Of a stretch of 64,000 nt of DNA, positions 9,600 to 18,257 are shown piece by piece. The notes beneath the pieces were generated by a model that was not told the origin of the DNA, did no database searches, and was given only the letters and a program-made list of their open reading frames with translations. Origin of the DNA: a bacterium (GTDB lineage: Bacteria; Auribacterota; Auribacteria; Auribacterales; Auribacteraceae); contig JACKPL010000001.1 of assembly GCA_024233545.1 (NCBI GenBank), forward strand, positions 186,001 to 250,000, read 5' to 3'. The stretch's first letter is position 1; each line of letters starts with the position of its first letter. Made by a program: the position numbers and the translations under genes.

Positions 9600-12500
9600 A
9601 TGAACATAAAAATGATGCGCCGCTACTGTAAAACTTTACTTGTCATTTTCTCTCTGCTGTCCTTACTGTGCCGTTCAGGATTTACAGCGCCGCGGCATCA
9701 TATTTTAAACTCAAAAAACTTCTCCAATTCCTCAAAAGTATACATTATTCAAGACCTTCATGCTGACGAAAAAAGCCAAGCGGCAATTTCTCGGCTCATC
9801 GAATACATTGCAAGTGAACATCCCAACCAAACCGTCAACATTTATCGAGAAGGCGCACAAGGCGTGATTTTTTTCGAGTGGTTTCGAACATTTCCCGACA
9901 AAACTGCTCGAGAAACTGCCGCTGATTATTTTGCAAAAACAGGAAAAATTTCAGGCGCTGAATATACAGCAATCACATCCGATACCCACTTCTATTTGTA
10001 CGGTATCGACGATAGCCAACACTATCATTCAAACCTCTCTGCACTGAACAGTTATCTATCAGGGAACGATAGGTTTACTGCCTATTCGCGCCAACTCAAT
10101 GCCTGTGTCGAACAGATCGTATCCGATTCGTCTAATGCGGCACTGCAGTCGTTCTTATTACTGCAGAAGAATGCTGTTGGGCTCAACCCATTAGAGTATT
10201 ATTTTAGGCTTGCCAGCATTTATTGCGATCTCGGCATTGTACTCCCGCCGGATTCCGCACTGCATACTCTGCAAGAATCGTACGGGATTATAGTATCCAC
10301 TGCTCCGCAGGTAGTTGAATCGCAAAAATTGTTTCTTCTAAAATCGCTCTACGGCGATCAAAAAGCATTAACTGTCTTTGCTGAGCACCGATCAGAATCC
10401 GACTACTTACGCATATTTAACGACTATACCGATAAAGGGTTTCCCATCGACAAGATACATGAACTGCACACTTATCTGCAAGCTCATGACACACTTAAAC
10501 AACTGGATGCACATAGACTTCCCGAAGAAAAATTCACTGCTGTCGATTTTCTCTTTAGAAATAAAAAAAAATATGAAGCGAATGTATGCACCGCTATTCT
10601 GTGTAATGCTTTGGTCCCGGAGTATTTCAATTGTACGCTTACTCGCCCTGAATACGATTTCTTAACTCGGGTATTTTCAGACGCTTCATTTCAGCAGTTA
10701 ACCGAAGCATTGCCCCAACTCGCTTTGTTAAGCGAAGTAAAAAAAGATATTGTATCAGATAATTTTTATAGTTCCGCTCTTGCGCGCGACGGTATTCTTG
10801 CAAAAAATATTGTAGAACAAATTCATACGTTCCCTGATGCAGTTCATATTGCAGTCATAGGAGGGTTTCATACTAATGGGATTACCGAGGTATTATCTAA
10901 CGAATCAATATCGTATGAAACGCTTTTGCCGGCAGTTAACCATGAAATCGAAGGATATGAAGAAAAATATTATTCATTGCTTGGCATACACAAAAATACT
11001 GCGGAGCAAAACAGCTTGATTGAAAAACTGTACGCAACGTTCAATACTCCGGTTCAATACCTTGCCGTTCCCACCTACTTAAAACATATTTTATCTGAAT
11101 CAGCTTCGGATAACTTTGTGCTTGAAGCACAGTTTCTTATGCAGGGACTGCATGCGTTTTCGACAGGGCACGACATCGCTGATGACGCTTATCCGTTTAA
11201 AGCACTGCGGTTTCTCGACCCGCTTTTAATCAACGGCGACACGATTTTTCCGGTCATTTTCGATAACCTTAACGTACCGCCGCTTTTTGTTCGGATAGCG
11301 TACAATGATACCGATGATTTCGGCACACCGGCAACTCCTTTGCATACAACGCATGCAGGCAAATACCACATTGCTGTGGTAGGGCCGGAATGGTTTAAAA
11401 ATATTTTTTCAATTTCAAATGCGGCAATATCGTTAGAGCTGATTTCATACGATTCTCAAAAAGCGCTTGCTCACGCAACAGCTCCTTACCTTGCACAGTA
11501 TACCGGCATAGCGCACACTGTAGAAAAAACATTCGAGTTATTCGATGAAAACCTGCATTTTCGGAAATACTCCGTTTCTGCTCCACGCACTACCATGAAT
11601 GGGCTTCTCTCGCCAACCACGGTGGAACTTTATCGCAACGGGCCGGTTTTTTTGGGCACACTCCACAAATCGGGCGATACTGCCGATAAATCGGGAATTT
11701 TTCTTCTCCGCCGCCAGCTCAATCAAATGGCTCAGGAGTGGCTGGAGCTTTTCAAAGAACGCATAACCGATACTCAACGGATGGCATTCCTGCAGGCTGT
11801 TTCGTATATTTTTACGCTCCGTTCCAACAGAACACTCAAAAACCCTACCGATTTCAGCATTGCCTTCAGAGGGCTGGACGAACAATCCGGCGACCGCCAT
11901 CTTCGTTATTTCGAGCATCTCACATCCGCAGATATGCGCGGTTTATTGCAGAAAATTTTTACTGAGATGACAGGTATTTCGAACTCCCCATATTTTCATA
12001 AAAACCAAGAATCGCTTGCCGAGGGGCTTGAAAAAACAAAGCTCTTTTTCGAATCGAATGAAGAGGCCGCCCTACAGTCTCTCGTTGGGTTTGCTCCGCT
12101 GATTCTCAACTCTATGCTTTCTCCGGATGCTCGAGTAGAAACAGCTCTTTTATCGCCGATACCCGCTCCTGCTATTAACGACACCGATCGTCTTTACCAA
12201 TCTATCACTGATGCAAACACGCCTTACGGAATGTATCCCGATACACCGGAAACACTCGCTTACGACCTTACAGTATTTGGTGAACGCGCGCTCATTGAGC
12301 GATTGCGGTCATACGCTCTGAAACAGGGTATCGCGTTTCCAGAAACAGTAACGTCTCAATCTCTCGCTGACTTTTTTGAAGCGAATCCCGAAATACATTC
12401 TGAAGTTGCTCCTGTATACTTATTTGTGAAAGAAAATCCTGTTCTTCGAGACAGCACGCTTGAACACGTCGAAACACTCCTCGCCGACCCGTTTTTTTCG

Positions 12501-14279
12501 GTTCTTAGTGTATTAAGGCAATTCGGAATTTTCCGCATCCAGTCGCACAACGCTCTATCCGAAGGGTTTTCACTAGTGCAAATGCCGGATGCGGCTCGAG
12601 ATGTACTGCGGGAAATACAAGCTAAAAACGGGTTTCTTATTACACGCGGTGAAACACACTATTTTTCAGCAAACCTTATGAATATTGATTCGTTTAGAAT
12701 GCTTACCGTCAGCGACACAACGGTAAGCGATTACCTGACACTGAATATCGGCGATACGATTGGTCAATTTATCCCTGCAGGGCTTGCACCGGTAATCGGC
12801 TATGGTTTTATTCAGCAAACCGCTCAGGAATTCTCCGCAGTTTTGGCTTCTCCCGAATATAAGGCTCTTGTAAGGCAATTTGGAAACGATGAGCGATACG
12901 TTCTGTCTATCATACGTGAGCGTTTTCAAAAATCATATTTGCCCATAAGCCGTATTGTGGAGTCGCTTCTTGACCGGGAATTATATGATTACGGTATCGT
13001 ACGCGCCGAAAGAAGCATTGAGCATTTAAGCGATGGAAACACTATCTTCGTAAACCGAGTACGGCTCCCGGGAAGCGGCGCTATTAAAATAGACATATGG
13101 CGTGCGGAATCGGAGCATGGCGATTCATTGGATGAAATTTACGAGAAATACCGTCAACGCTACCCGAACCGGCACGTTTTTCTCCTGTCGAACGGCGGTT
13201 TTTTTATTACCTCAACCCTCATCAACCGCCAAAATCTTCCGTCTCAAGTTTTAGGTACAAACCTTGGATTAAGTATGCGGAATGGACGTATTTTGAGTCC
13301 GCCGCTCTTTAATAAAACCGCACTTTTTCAAACAACAGAAGGGACACTGTTCCTGCATAAAGCAACAATAAACCGGCAAGGCGGGATATGGCCTCATTCC
13401 GCAAACCGCCAAGCAGGTTTTTCGTGGAAAACCGATACAATCAATCTGCCGGAATCAGCGTTGCGTGAACGCCATGAATCGCTCGCATCAACAGTACTGC
13501 TGTACACTCCTTTGTTCGATCATGAATTTCTGCCGGAATCAGCATTGAAAGACCGCGTTATTATTCAAATTGCCGGCAACACTATCGCAAACGTTGCCGC
13601 CAATCCTCTTGAGATGAAACATCTTTTTGCCGGAATTACTCTTGCTGTTCCTGAAAAGCAATTCGCCCGTTATGCAGAATATTATGCGCAGGGTACGACT
13701 GTTGAGTTTGAATTAAATTTTGATTTTGACGTTTCGCATGTTCAATCCGCATTAGAAGCAGGGCCGGGCCTCTTGCGCGACGGGCAACCTCTTTTTGAAA
13801 CCGGCACAAAAAAAATAAATCTTGACGGTAGCGGCTGGTTGACAAAAAATTCTCAAAAGACGCAGGAATCCCGTGTTCATGACATGGATATGCGCTATTC
13901 GCGCACCAGTATCGGACTGGCGGGCGGTGAATTGATCGTCATCGCTGTAGACGGCAGAATTCAAGAAAGTTCCGGAGTCACTCATGGCGAGATGGCAGAA
14001 ATACTGCAGAAATCCGGCGCAACAGATGGGTTCGCATTAGACGGCGGCGGATCAGTAGCTCTCTATCTGCCGCACCTGAAGAACCCTGCGTTCAACAATA
14101 ATGCATGGAATCCCTACAACGCTACCGATGACGCACCATTAGGCCAGCGGCGCAAAAGCATGGCCCGGCCGCTCAGTACAGCGATCATTTACTACATGGA
14201 TGAAGAGCAGTTACCCAAACCGCCGGCGGCGCGCTCCATAACTCCTAGTTTCCGTAATCCTTTGGAACAGAGCCTGTAA
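9600..14279 (+). CDS. 1559-aa exported protein: TraB/ChaN-like N-terminus and NAGPA phosphodiester-glycosidase C-terminus
   Basis: A signal peptide (residues 1-30, ending RSGFTAP) indicates export. Residues about 35-450 contain VYIIQDLHADEKSQ, YREGAQGVIFFEWF and, 400 residues later, HIAVIGGFHTNGI. This spacing of acidic/His motifs resembles TraB/ChaN-type putative hydrolases, an inference only. The last 400 residues match the phosphodiester glycosidase (NAGPA/DUF2233) family: LLSNGGFFITS, ALEAGPGLLRDG, RTSIGLAGGELIVIAVDG and FALDGGGSVALYLP in the family order. That family cleaves GlcNAc-1-phosphodiesters and related links and may act on cell-surface glycopolymers. The middle about 700 residues show nothing I recognise. 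There is no obvious ribosome binding site and no close operon partner. Confidence 0.82.
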   Translation: MNIKMMRRYCKTLLVIFSLLSLLCRSGFTAPRHHILNSKNFSNSSKVYIIQDLHADEKSQAAISRLIEYIASEHPNQTVNIYREGAQGVIFFEWFRTFPDKTARETAADYFAKTGKISGAEYTAITSDTHFYLYGIDDSQHYHSNLSALNSYLSGNDRFTAYSRQLNACVEQIVSDSSNAALQSFLLLQKNAVGLNPLEYYFRLASIYCDLGIVLPPDSALHTLQESYGIIVSTAPQVVESQKLFLLKSLYGDQKALTVFAEHRSESDYLRIFNDYTDKGFPIDKIHELHTYLQAHDTLKQLDAHRLPEEKFTAVDFLFRNKKKYEANVCTAILCNALVPEYFNCTLTRPEYDFLTRVFSDASFQQLTEALPQLALLSEVKKDIVSDNFYSSALARDGILAKNIVEQIHTFPDAVHIAVIGGFHTNGITEVLSNESISYETLLPAVNHEIEGYEEKYYSLLGIHKNTAEQNSLIEKLYATFNTPVQYLAVPTYLKHILSESASDNFVLEAQFLMQGLHAFSTGHDIADDAYPFKALRFLDPLLINGDTIFPVIFDNLNVPPLFVRIAYNDTDDFGTPATPLHTTHAGKYHIAVVGPEWFKNIFSISNAAISLELISYDSQKALAHATAPYLAQYTGIAHTVEKTFELFDENLHFRKYSVSAPRTTMNGLLSPTTVELYRNGPVFLGTLHKSGDTADKSGIFLLRRQLNQMAQEWLELFKERITDTQRMAFLQAVSYIFTLRSNRTLKNPTDFSIAFRGLDEQSGDRHLRYFEHLTSADMRGLLQKIFTEMTGISNSPYFHKNQESLAEGLEKTKLFFESNEEAALQSLVGFAPLILNSMLSPDARVETALLSPIPAPAINDTDRLYQSITDANTPYGMYPDTPETLAYDLTVFGERALIERLRSYALKQGIAFPETVTSQSLADFFEANPEIHSEVAPVYLFVKENPVLRDSTLEHVETLLADPFFSVLSVLRQFGIFRIQSHNALSEGFSLVQMPDAARDVLREIQAKNGFLITRGETHYFSANLMNIDSFRMLTVSDTTVSDYLTLNIGDTIGQFIPAGLAPVIGYGFIQQTAQEFSAVLASPEYKALVRQFGNDERYVLSIIRERFQKSYLPISRIVESLLDRELYDYGIVRAERSIEHLSDGNTIFVNRVRLPGSGAIKIDIWRAESEHGDSLDEIYEKYRQRYPNRHVFLLSNGGFFITSTLINRQNLPSQVLGTNLGLSMRNGRILSPPLFNKTALFQTTEGTLFLHKATINRQGGIWPHSANRQAGFSWKTDTINLPESALRERHESLASTVLLYTPLFDHEFLPESALKDRVIIQIAGNTIANVAANPLEMKHLFAGITLAVPEKQFARYAEYYAQGTTVEFELNFDFDVSHVQSALEAGPGLLRDGQPLFETGTKKINLDGSGWLTKNSQKTQESRVHDMDMRYSRTSIGLAGGELIVIAVDGRIQESSGVTHGEMAEILQKSGATDGFALDGGGSVALYLPHLKNPAFNNNAWNPYNATDDAPLGQRRKSMARPLSTAIIYYMDEEQLPKPPAARSITPSFRNPLEQSL

Positions 14280-14305
14280 AATCAAGTTTACAATCGGTTC
14301 GTAAC

Positions 14306-14334
14306 TTGACAAAACAGAAACTTCATGGCATAGT
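14306..14334 (+). promoter_or_regulatory. Sigma70-type promoter for the PEP-CTERM gene at 14460
   Basis: A perfect -35 TTGACA (14306-14311) is followed after 17 bases by CATAGT as the -10. It lies about 125 bases upstream of the start codon and 30 bases after the previous gene. Confidence 0.45.
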
Positions 14335-14336
14335 GT

Positions 14337-14363
14337 TAATAGGTATAGATTGCCTATTATACC
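14337..14363. promoter_or_regulatory. Nested inverted repeat, possible operator
   Basis: TAATAGG (14337-14343) is inversely repeated as CCTATTA (14353-14359). GGTATA (14342-14347) is inversely repeated as TATACC (14358-14363). The two palindromes interlock at the expected transcription start of the preceding promoter, as expected for a repressor operator or a 5' hairpin. No regulator can be assigned. Confidence 0.35.
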
Positions 14364-14459
14364 GTAATCATAATGATATTATATATGGAGATACCTATCA
14401 TTCACTTACTTATACTATAACCCCTTTTTATAAAAAAGTCTTTTAGAGAGGAGAAAGAG

Positions 14460-15188
14460 ATGATGCAAAAGACAATGTCCGTGGTATTTATCATGTTATT
14501 TTTATCTGGAACCCTGTGCTGTGTACATGCCGATGTGCTTGCAGACCGCACTGCGCTGGAAAGTATTCTGGGGACAAATGCAGTAACGGAAGATTTTGAA
14601 ACTTTAGCAGTTCCTCTAAATACTGCATACGGCATTCCGGGAGTCGATGTTCTCGATGCAACATCGGTTCTTGTCGTAAATACAATGACTGTCGGCCCGG
14701 GATTAGTTATTCCCGGCGTTGCGTTTTCTGATTTGGCAAATTTAAGCTGGATTGGCGAAAACATATGGGGACAGCCATCCCGCAGTATTTTAGGATGGAA
14801 CTATGACGGCATTCCCGGGCATACGATAACCATCGACTTTGAAAATCCGACTCCTGCCTGCGGGCTTGACCTGTCGATTCTCTCGGTAACTCCGTTTGAT
14901 CCCGACACTTTTAATATAAAGGTATACGGTGCCGATGATTTAGGCTTGATTTATACTTCCCCTACAATCAACATTGATTTTTTCACGCGGGTATTTTGGG
15001 GTTTTCACGACGATAACGGCATCGGAAAACTGGAAGTATCGTCCACAATGCAGGACTGGTCAGCTATTGTGGATAATGTTACGTTTTCCACCGCCGCTGT
15101 TCCCGAACCGGTAAGCAGTGTGTTGTTTCTGTTTGGCGCAGGATATTTATTGATAAAGCCCTCATACAGAAACCGAAAGACTCTTTAA
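14460..15188 (+). CDS. PEP-CTERM sorting domain protein
   Basis: This is a 242-aa secreted protein with a signal peptide (cleavage probably after VHA, near residue 24). A beta-rich body contains ITIDFENPTPACGLDLSIL, of the kind seen in PEP-CTERM surface proteins with jelly-roll folds. The C-terminal tail is VPEPVSSV, then a hydrophobic segment, then basic SYRNRKTL. PEP-CTERM tails direct proteins to an exosortase (EpsH/XrtA type) for cleavage and surface attachment. No exosortase gene lies in this window. A GAGAGGAGAAAG site precedes the ATG. It is bounded by its own promoter and a strong terminator, so it is likely monocistronic. The function of the body is not recognised. Confidence 0.88.
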   Translation: MMQKTMSVVFIMLFLSGTLCCVHADVLADRTALESILGTNAVTEDFETLAVPLNTAYGIPGVDVLDATSVLVVNTMTVGPGLVIPGVAFSDLANLSWIGENIWGQPSRSILGWNYDGIPGHTITIDFENPTPACGLDLSILSVTPFDPDTFNIKVYGADDLGLIYTSPTINIDFFTRVFWGFHDDNGIGKLEVSSTMQDWSAIVDNVTFSTAAVPEPVSSVLFLFGAGYLLIKPSYRNRKTL

Positions 15189-15248
15189 GCGGCACACGCT
15201 CCAAATAAATACTCGGCATGAGAATTTAACAATACATTTTCTGTCATA

Positions 15249-15304
15249 AAATAAACCCGCGATGCAAGTACGTTCTATTCATGCATCGCGGGTTTATTTT
15301 TACT
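15249..15304 (+). terminator. Intrinsic terminator after the PEP-CTERM gene
   Basis: A perfect 18-bp stem (AAATAAACCCGCGATGCA and its complement at 15282-15299) with a 15-base loop is followed by a T-run. Confidence 0.93.
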
Positions 15305-15342
15305 CGTTAAGACAATTACCCATTCATTAGATATTAACATTG

Positions 15343-15385
15343 TGTCCGATATCAGAACATTGGCTTATGTCCGATATTCATACAT
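15343..15385 (+). promoter_or_regulatory. Two direct repeats upstream of the prepilin gene (possible activator sites)
   Basis: TGTCCGATATCAGAACAT (15343-15360) and TGTCCGATATTCATACAT (15368-15385) share 14 of 18 positions (TGTCCGATAT-N4-ACAT). They start 25 bases apart. Each half-resembles a TGT...ACA palindrome, a form common for enhancer-binding activators. They lie 27-70 bases upstream of the sigma54-like element. Confidence 0.45.
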
Positions 15386-15411
15386 TCATCGTATTGTATG
15401 TTCGTTTAAAT

Positions 15412-15426
15412 TGGCATAAGTTTTGT
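15412..15426 (+). promoter_or_regulatory. Sigma54-like promoter of the prepilin gene
   Basis: TGGCAT-N5-TTGT fits the sigma54 consensus TGGCAC-N5-TTGC with one change in each box and the required GG-N10-GY spacing. Type IV pilin-like genes are commonly sigma54 dependent, and paired upstream sites are present. No rpoN or activator gene is in the window. Confidence 0.4.
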
Positions 15427-15473
15427 AGTATACCATTGTACTATCACTAAAAACTAAAAGGAGAAAAGCATCC

Positions 15474-16556
15474 ATGAATAAAAAGAATATAGCGCGGAAT
15501 GGATTCACTTTCCTTGAATTGCTTATTGTTTTTAGCATCATAACAATTCTTACAATCCTTCTTGTCCCATCTGTTCATAATATGAAAGAGCGCGGCAGGC
15601 AAGCGACGTGTATCGGCAATCAAAGGCAACTCGCCGTTGCCGCTATCCTTTACGCAAACGAGACATTGAGCCACTTGCCGGATCACATAGCGTGTCTTCT
15701 GGATGATCAGTATTTGGATATTCCTGAACCACCGGAACATAACGCGTTTTCATTTACTTCACAAGCATATGCAAGCAATTCAATGGGTGATTTTTATAAT
15801 CATCAATATACAATTATTCAATGTCCGGAAGTTAAAGGAAGTATATTTGATACAATCCCCCAATACTCTTACGGTATGAACATTTACGTTGCGGGAATCA
15901 GGCTGGATTTAATTGAAAGCGCCGCAACAACAGTTCTAATCACCGACAGTCATTTTGAAGCGATCGCCAATACCGATGAAGTAGCATTCAGGCATAACGA
16001 AAATGTAGCGATTGCCGCCTATGTTGATGGTCACATAGAATTGTTTCGCGACATTATTCCGCCTACAGCATTTACACGCCAAATCGAAACAGAGGAAGAA
16101 CCGAATGGCGGGAATCCGCCAAACGATCCGATTGTCCATGCTTATCCGCCTCTAGTGGATGATAATGGCTTTGAGATCGAATTGACAACATCAAACGACG
16201 GGGACAATACAACTTTTACAGTGGAATTGTCTAGTACTGAAAATACATCTCGTTCATTAAGCCATACTGTCTTATCGTTCAACCCGCCATTATCTGAAGA
16301 ACAGTTAGCAATGGTTGCTTCAACAATGTGGTCGTCTTATGATTGGCCAATTGAGATTGTTTATCCCGATCCGCAAACGGGGTTGATCGGAGTAAAATTT
16401 GACGAAACAGAATTAGGAGAGGATGGCGCAATTGAAACAGCTGTACTTATGTTATCATTGCCGGCTTCAATTGCAGAATCGCTCACTGCTTTTTCAGTCA
16501 CGACAAAAGCCGGTACCAGCAACGTTACATCTGATATCAGCTTGAATAATGAATAA
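15474..16556 (+). CDS. Prepilin-like protein (DUF1559/H-X9-DG type) with a long C-terminal extension
   Basis: This 360-aa protein has a class III signal: basic MNKKNIARNG, cleavage G10 before FTFLELLIVFSII, and Glu at position +5 of the mature chain, as in type IV pilins and pseudopilins. Residues 25-210 follow the DUF1559-like prepilin pattern, with HNENVAIAAYVDGHIELF near residue 180 as the H-X9/10-DG feature. The remaining 145 residues are acidic (EEEPNGGNPPNDPI linker). They form a predicted beta-sandwich resembling cohesin-type modules (FEIELTTSNDGDNTTFTVEL, then IGVKFDETELG), an uncertain assignment. AAGGAG precedes the ATG. It probably forms part of a pilus or secretion pseudopilus and reaches the surface. 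Confidence 0.82.
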   Translation: MNKKNIARNGFTFLELLIVFSIITILTILLVPSVHNMKERGRQATCIGNQRQLAVAAILYANETLSHLPDHIACLLDDQYLDIPEPPEHNAFSFTSQAYASNSMGDFYNHQYTIIQCPEVKGSIFDTIPQYSYGMNIYVAGIRLDLIESAATTVLITDSHFEAIANTDEVAFRHNENVAIAAYVDGHIELFRDIIPPTAFTRQIETEEEPNGGNPPNDPIVHAYPPLVDDNGFEIELTTSNDGDNTTFTVELSSTENTSRSLSHTVLSFNPPLSEEQLAMVASTMWSSYDWPIEIVYPDPQTGLIGVKFDETELGEDGAIETAVLMLSLPASIAESLTAFSVTTKAGTSNVTSDISLNNE

Positions 16557-16780
16557 ATAAAAACACACTATTGTTTTGGGAATAGTAACCAGTTTAAAAA
16601 TCAGCGCAATATACTGCAATACTTGAATTCGAAAAAAACAGGGTTCAAGTGATGCAATAATGATATCAAAAAACTGTTGATTTTTATCTTAGTTTGTTCT
16701 ATAAAATATTATAAATTTTTAATGCGGTAATTTATGGAAACTACTTGCTCCGCTATATAAATGTGCTAAAGCGTTTAAGG

Positions 16781-16824
16781 AAAAGCCACGCCTTGGTACA
16801 TATGCCAAATCGTGGCTTTTCTTT
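16781..16824 (+). promoter_or_regulatory. Hairpin directly before the phosphate transporter start (terminator or attenuator)
   Basis: AAAAGCCACG (16781-16790) pairs with CGTGGCTTTT (16811-16820), with an inner TTGG/CCAA pair. It is followed by CTTTTAGGAG, so the U-rich end runs into the ribosome binding site of the next gene. It may simply end upstream transcripts, or it may attenuate the transporter gene. I recognise no known riboswitch. Confidence 0.5.
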
Positions 16825-16840
16825 TAGGAGATTCTTGGCA

Positions 16841-17881
16841 ATGTTCGATATTCTTTTGGTTCCATTCATCTTATCAATGTTTTTATCTATCAACATGGGA
16901 GGCAGTGGCACTGCACCTGCATTTGCATCTGCTTTTGGCGCCAATTTAATACGGAAAGACCTAATACCGGGGTTGTTTGGTATTTTTGTTTTTTGGGGAG
17001 CCGTTCTTGCCGGGAAAAAGGTTGTTCTAACGATCGGACAAGAAATTCTCGCGCCAGAAATTATGTCATTGACGCTCACTTCTATCATTCTTTTTTCAGT
17101 CTCTTTGTCACTGCTCATTGCTAATATACTCATGGTACCGCAATCAACGAGCCAATCAACAGTCTTTGCACTGGTGGGACCAGCTATTTATTTTGATAAA
17201 TTGAATCTAAAAGTACTTTTTATCAATATCATCCCGACTTGGTTCGTTATGCCGATTTTAGCATTCATTCTGACTTATTTTTCAGCAGTTATTTTATATA
17301 AGTGGTGCAGTAAATATTCTATAATAAAAACAAATTATAACACCATTACCGCCCACCCTATACTCAAATTCATTGCCATTTTTGCTTGCTGTTATGTTGC
17401 TTTTGCCATTGGGGCTAATAATGTTGCAAATGCAAGCGGGCCTATTGCATCGATGATTTCTAATGAACTTAATATTCAGGTTTACAGCGACAAGTTTCTT
17501 ATAATAATGATTGTATCTACTTTAATGATAGCGCCTTGCTTCACTATAGGAAGCTCTATTTTCGGGGCAGGCACAACAACAACCATCGGAAAAGATATTA
17601 TCGATTTTGGCCCTGCCGGCGCTGTACTAGTTTCTATGGTTACAGCATCATTGTTGCTAGCCGCCTCTCTTTTTAAAGGGATACCGACTTCTTTGGTTCA
17701 AATGAGTTCCGGTGCAATTATAGCTTTGGGGATAGTGAAAGTAGGCCATAAAAGTATTTTTAAAAAAAAAGCTATTTATCGATTGCTTGTTATCTGGATA
17801 GTTTCAACCTATCATTGCTTTTTTGTACTATCTTTTATTTTAACTTGGGTTGTGGATTCAGTAGGATTGCTCACATTTTAA
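16841..17881 (+). CDS. Inorganic phosphate transporter, PiT family
   Basis: This is a polytopic inner-membrane protein (346 aa from the chosen start) of the PiT family, which imports phosphate (as metal-phosphate) with protons or sodium. The family repeat motif is clear in the C-terminal half as AIGANNVANASGPIASM. The N-terminal copy is divergent (LSINMGGSGTAPAFASAFGANL). I count about ten hydrophobic segments. The start at 16841 (MFDILLVPFIL) is preceded by TAGGAG; the longer frame would begin inside the upstream hairpin. Because the first motif is altered, a related anion such as sulfate cannot be excluded. The later polyphosphate genes in this window would use imported phosphate. Confidence 0.83.
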   Translation: MFDILLVPFILSMFLSINMGGSGTAPAFASAFGANLIRKDLIPGLFGIFVFWGAVLAGKKVVLTIGQEILAPEIMSLTLTSIILFSVSLSLLIANILMVPQSTSQSTVFALVGPAIYFDKLNLKVLFINIIPTWFVMPILAFILTYFSAVILYKWCSKYSIIKTNYNTITAHPILKFIAIFACCYVAFAIGANNVANASGPIASMISNELNIQVYSDKFLIIMIVSTLMIAPCFTIGSSIFGAGTTTTIGKDIIDFGPAGAVLVSMVTASLLLAASLFKGIPTSLVQMSSGAIIALGIVKVGHKSIFKKKAIYRLLVIWIVSTYHCFFVLSFILTWVVDSVGLLTF

Positions 17882-18257
17882 TGCTTTTCGAGAAAATAGT
17901 AAAAATTCCCCAGAGCTTTGTCAGTGTTTTGTTATTTTCAAGGATTATAGGTGAATTATGAGCGTAAAGTATCTTTTAATTCCCCTTTCTCATGATGGCT
18001 TTTCCTTAACAACTGCAACAAAAATTTAATTTGCAGATTTTAGAGGCAACTATCTGATTCTTGGAATGAGATGCTCTGGACAGCCGACTCCATGATCTCT
18101 AAGGAGAATTGATCTTCAAAAAAATATCCACACCTTACGGATGATGAAATTCAACATAAAATTATAGAGGAAGTGGCACAAAAGAGAAATCTATTGACGA
18201 TTTCTGGCAGAAACAGTAGAAAACTATTTTTCTATCTGAGAACAGAAAAGGAATTTT
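17882..18257. other. Gene-poor stretch with a truncated duplicate
   Basis: No intact gene is visible. Bases 18011-18101 are a scrambled copy of material found further right. AACTGCAACAAAA to TTTTAGAGGCAAC matches the 3' end of the gene at 19023. It is joined directly to a stretch (CTGATTCTTGGAATGAGAT onward) that matches the middle of the gene at 19549, with about 255 bases missing between. This is a deletion-scarred relic of a duplication. Confidence 0.7.

Noticed and set aside
16560..16740. Imperfect inverted repeats after the prepilin gene
   Set aside because: The stems are short, with mismatches and no T-run. The better terminator candidate is the hairpin at 16781.
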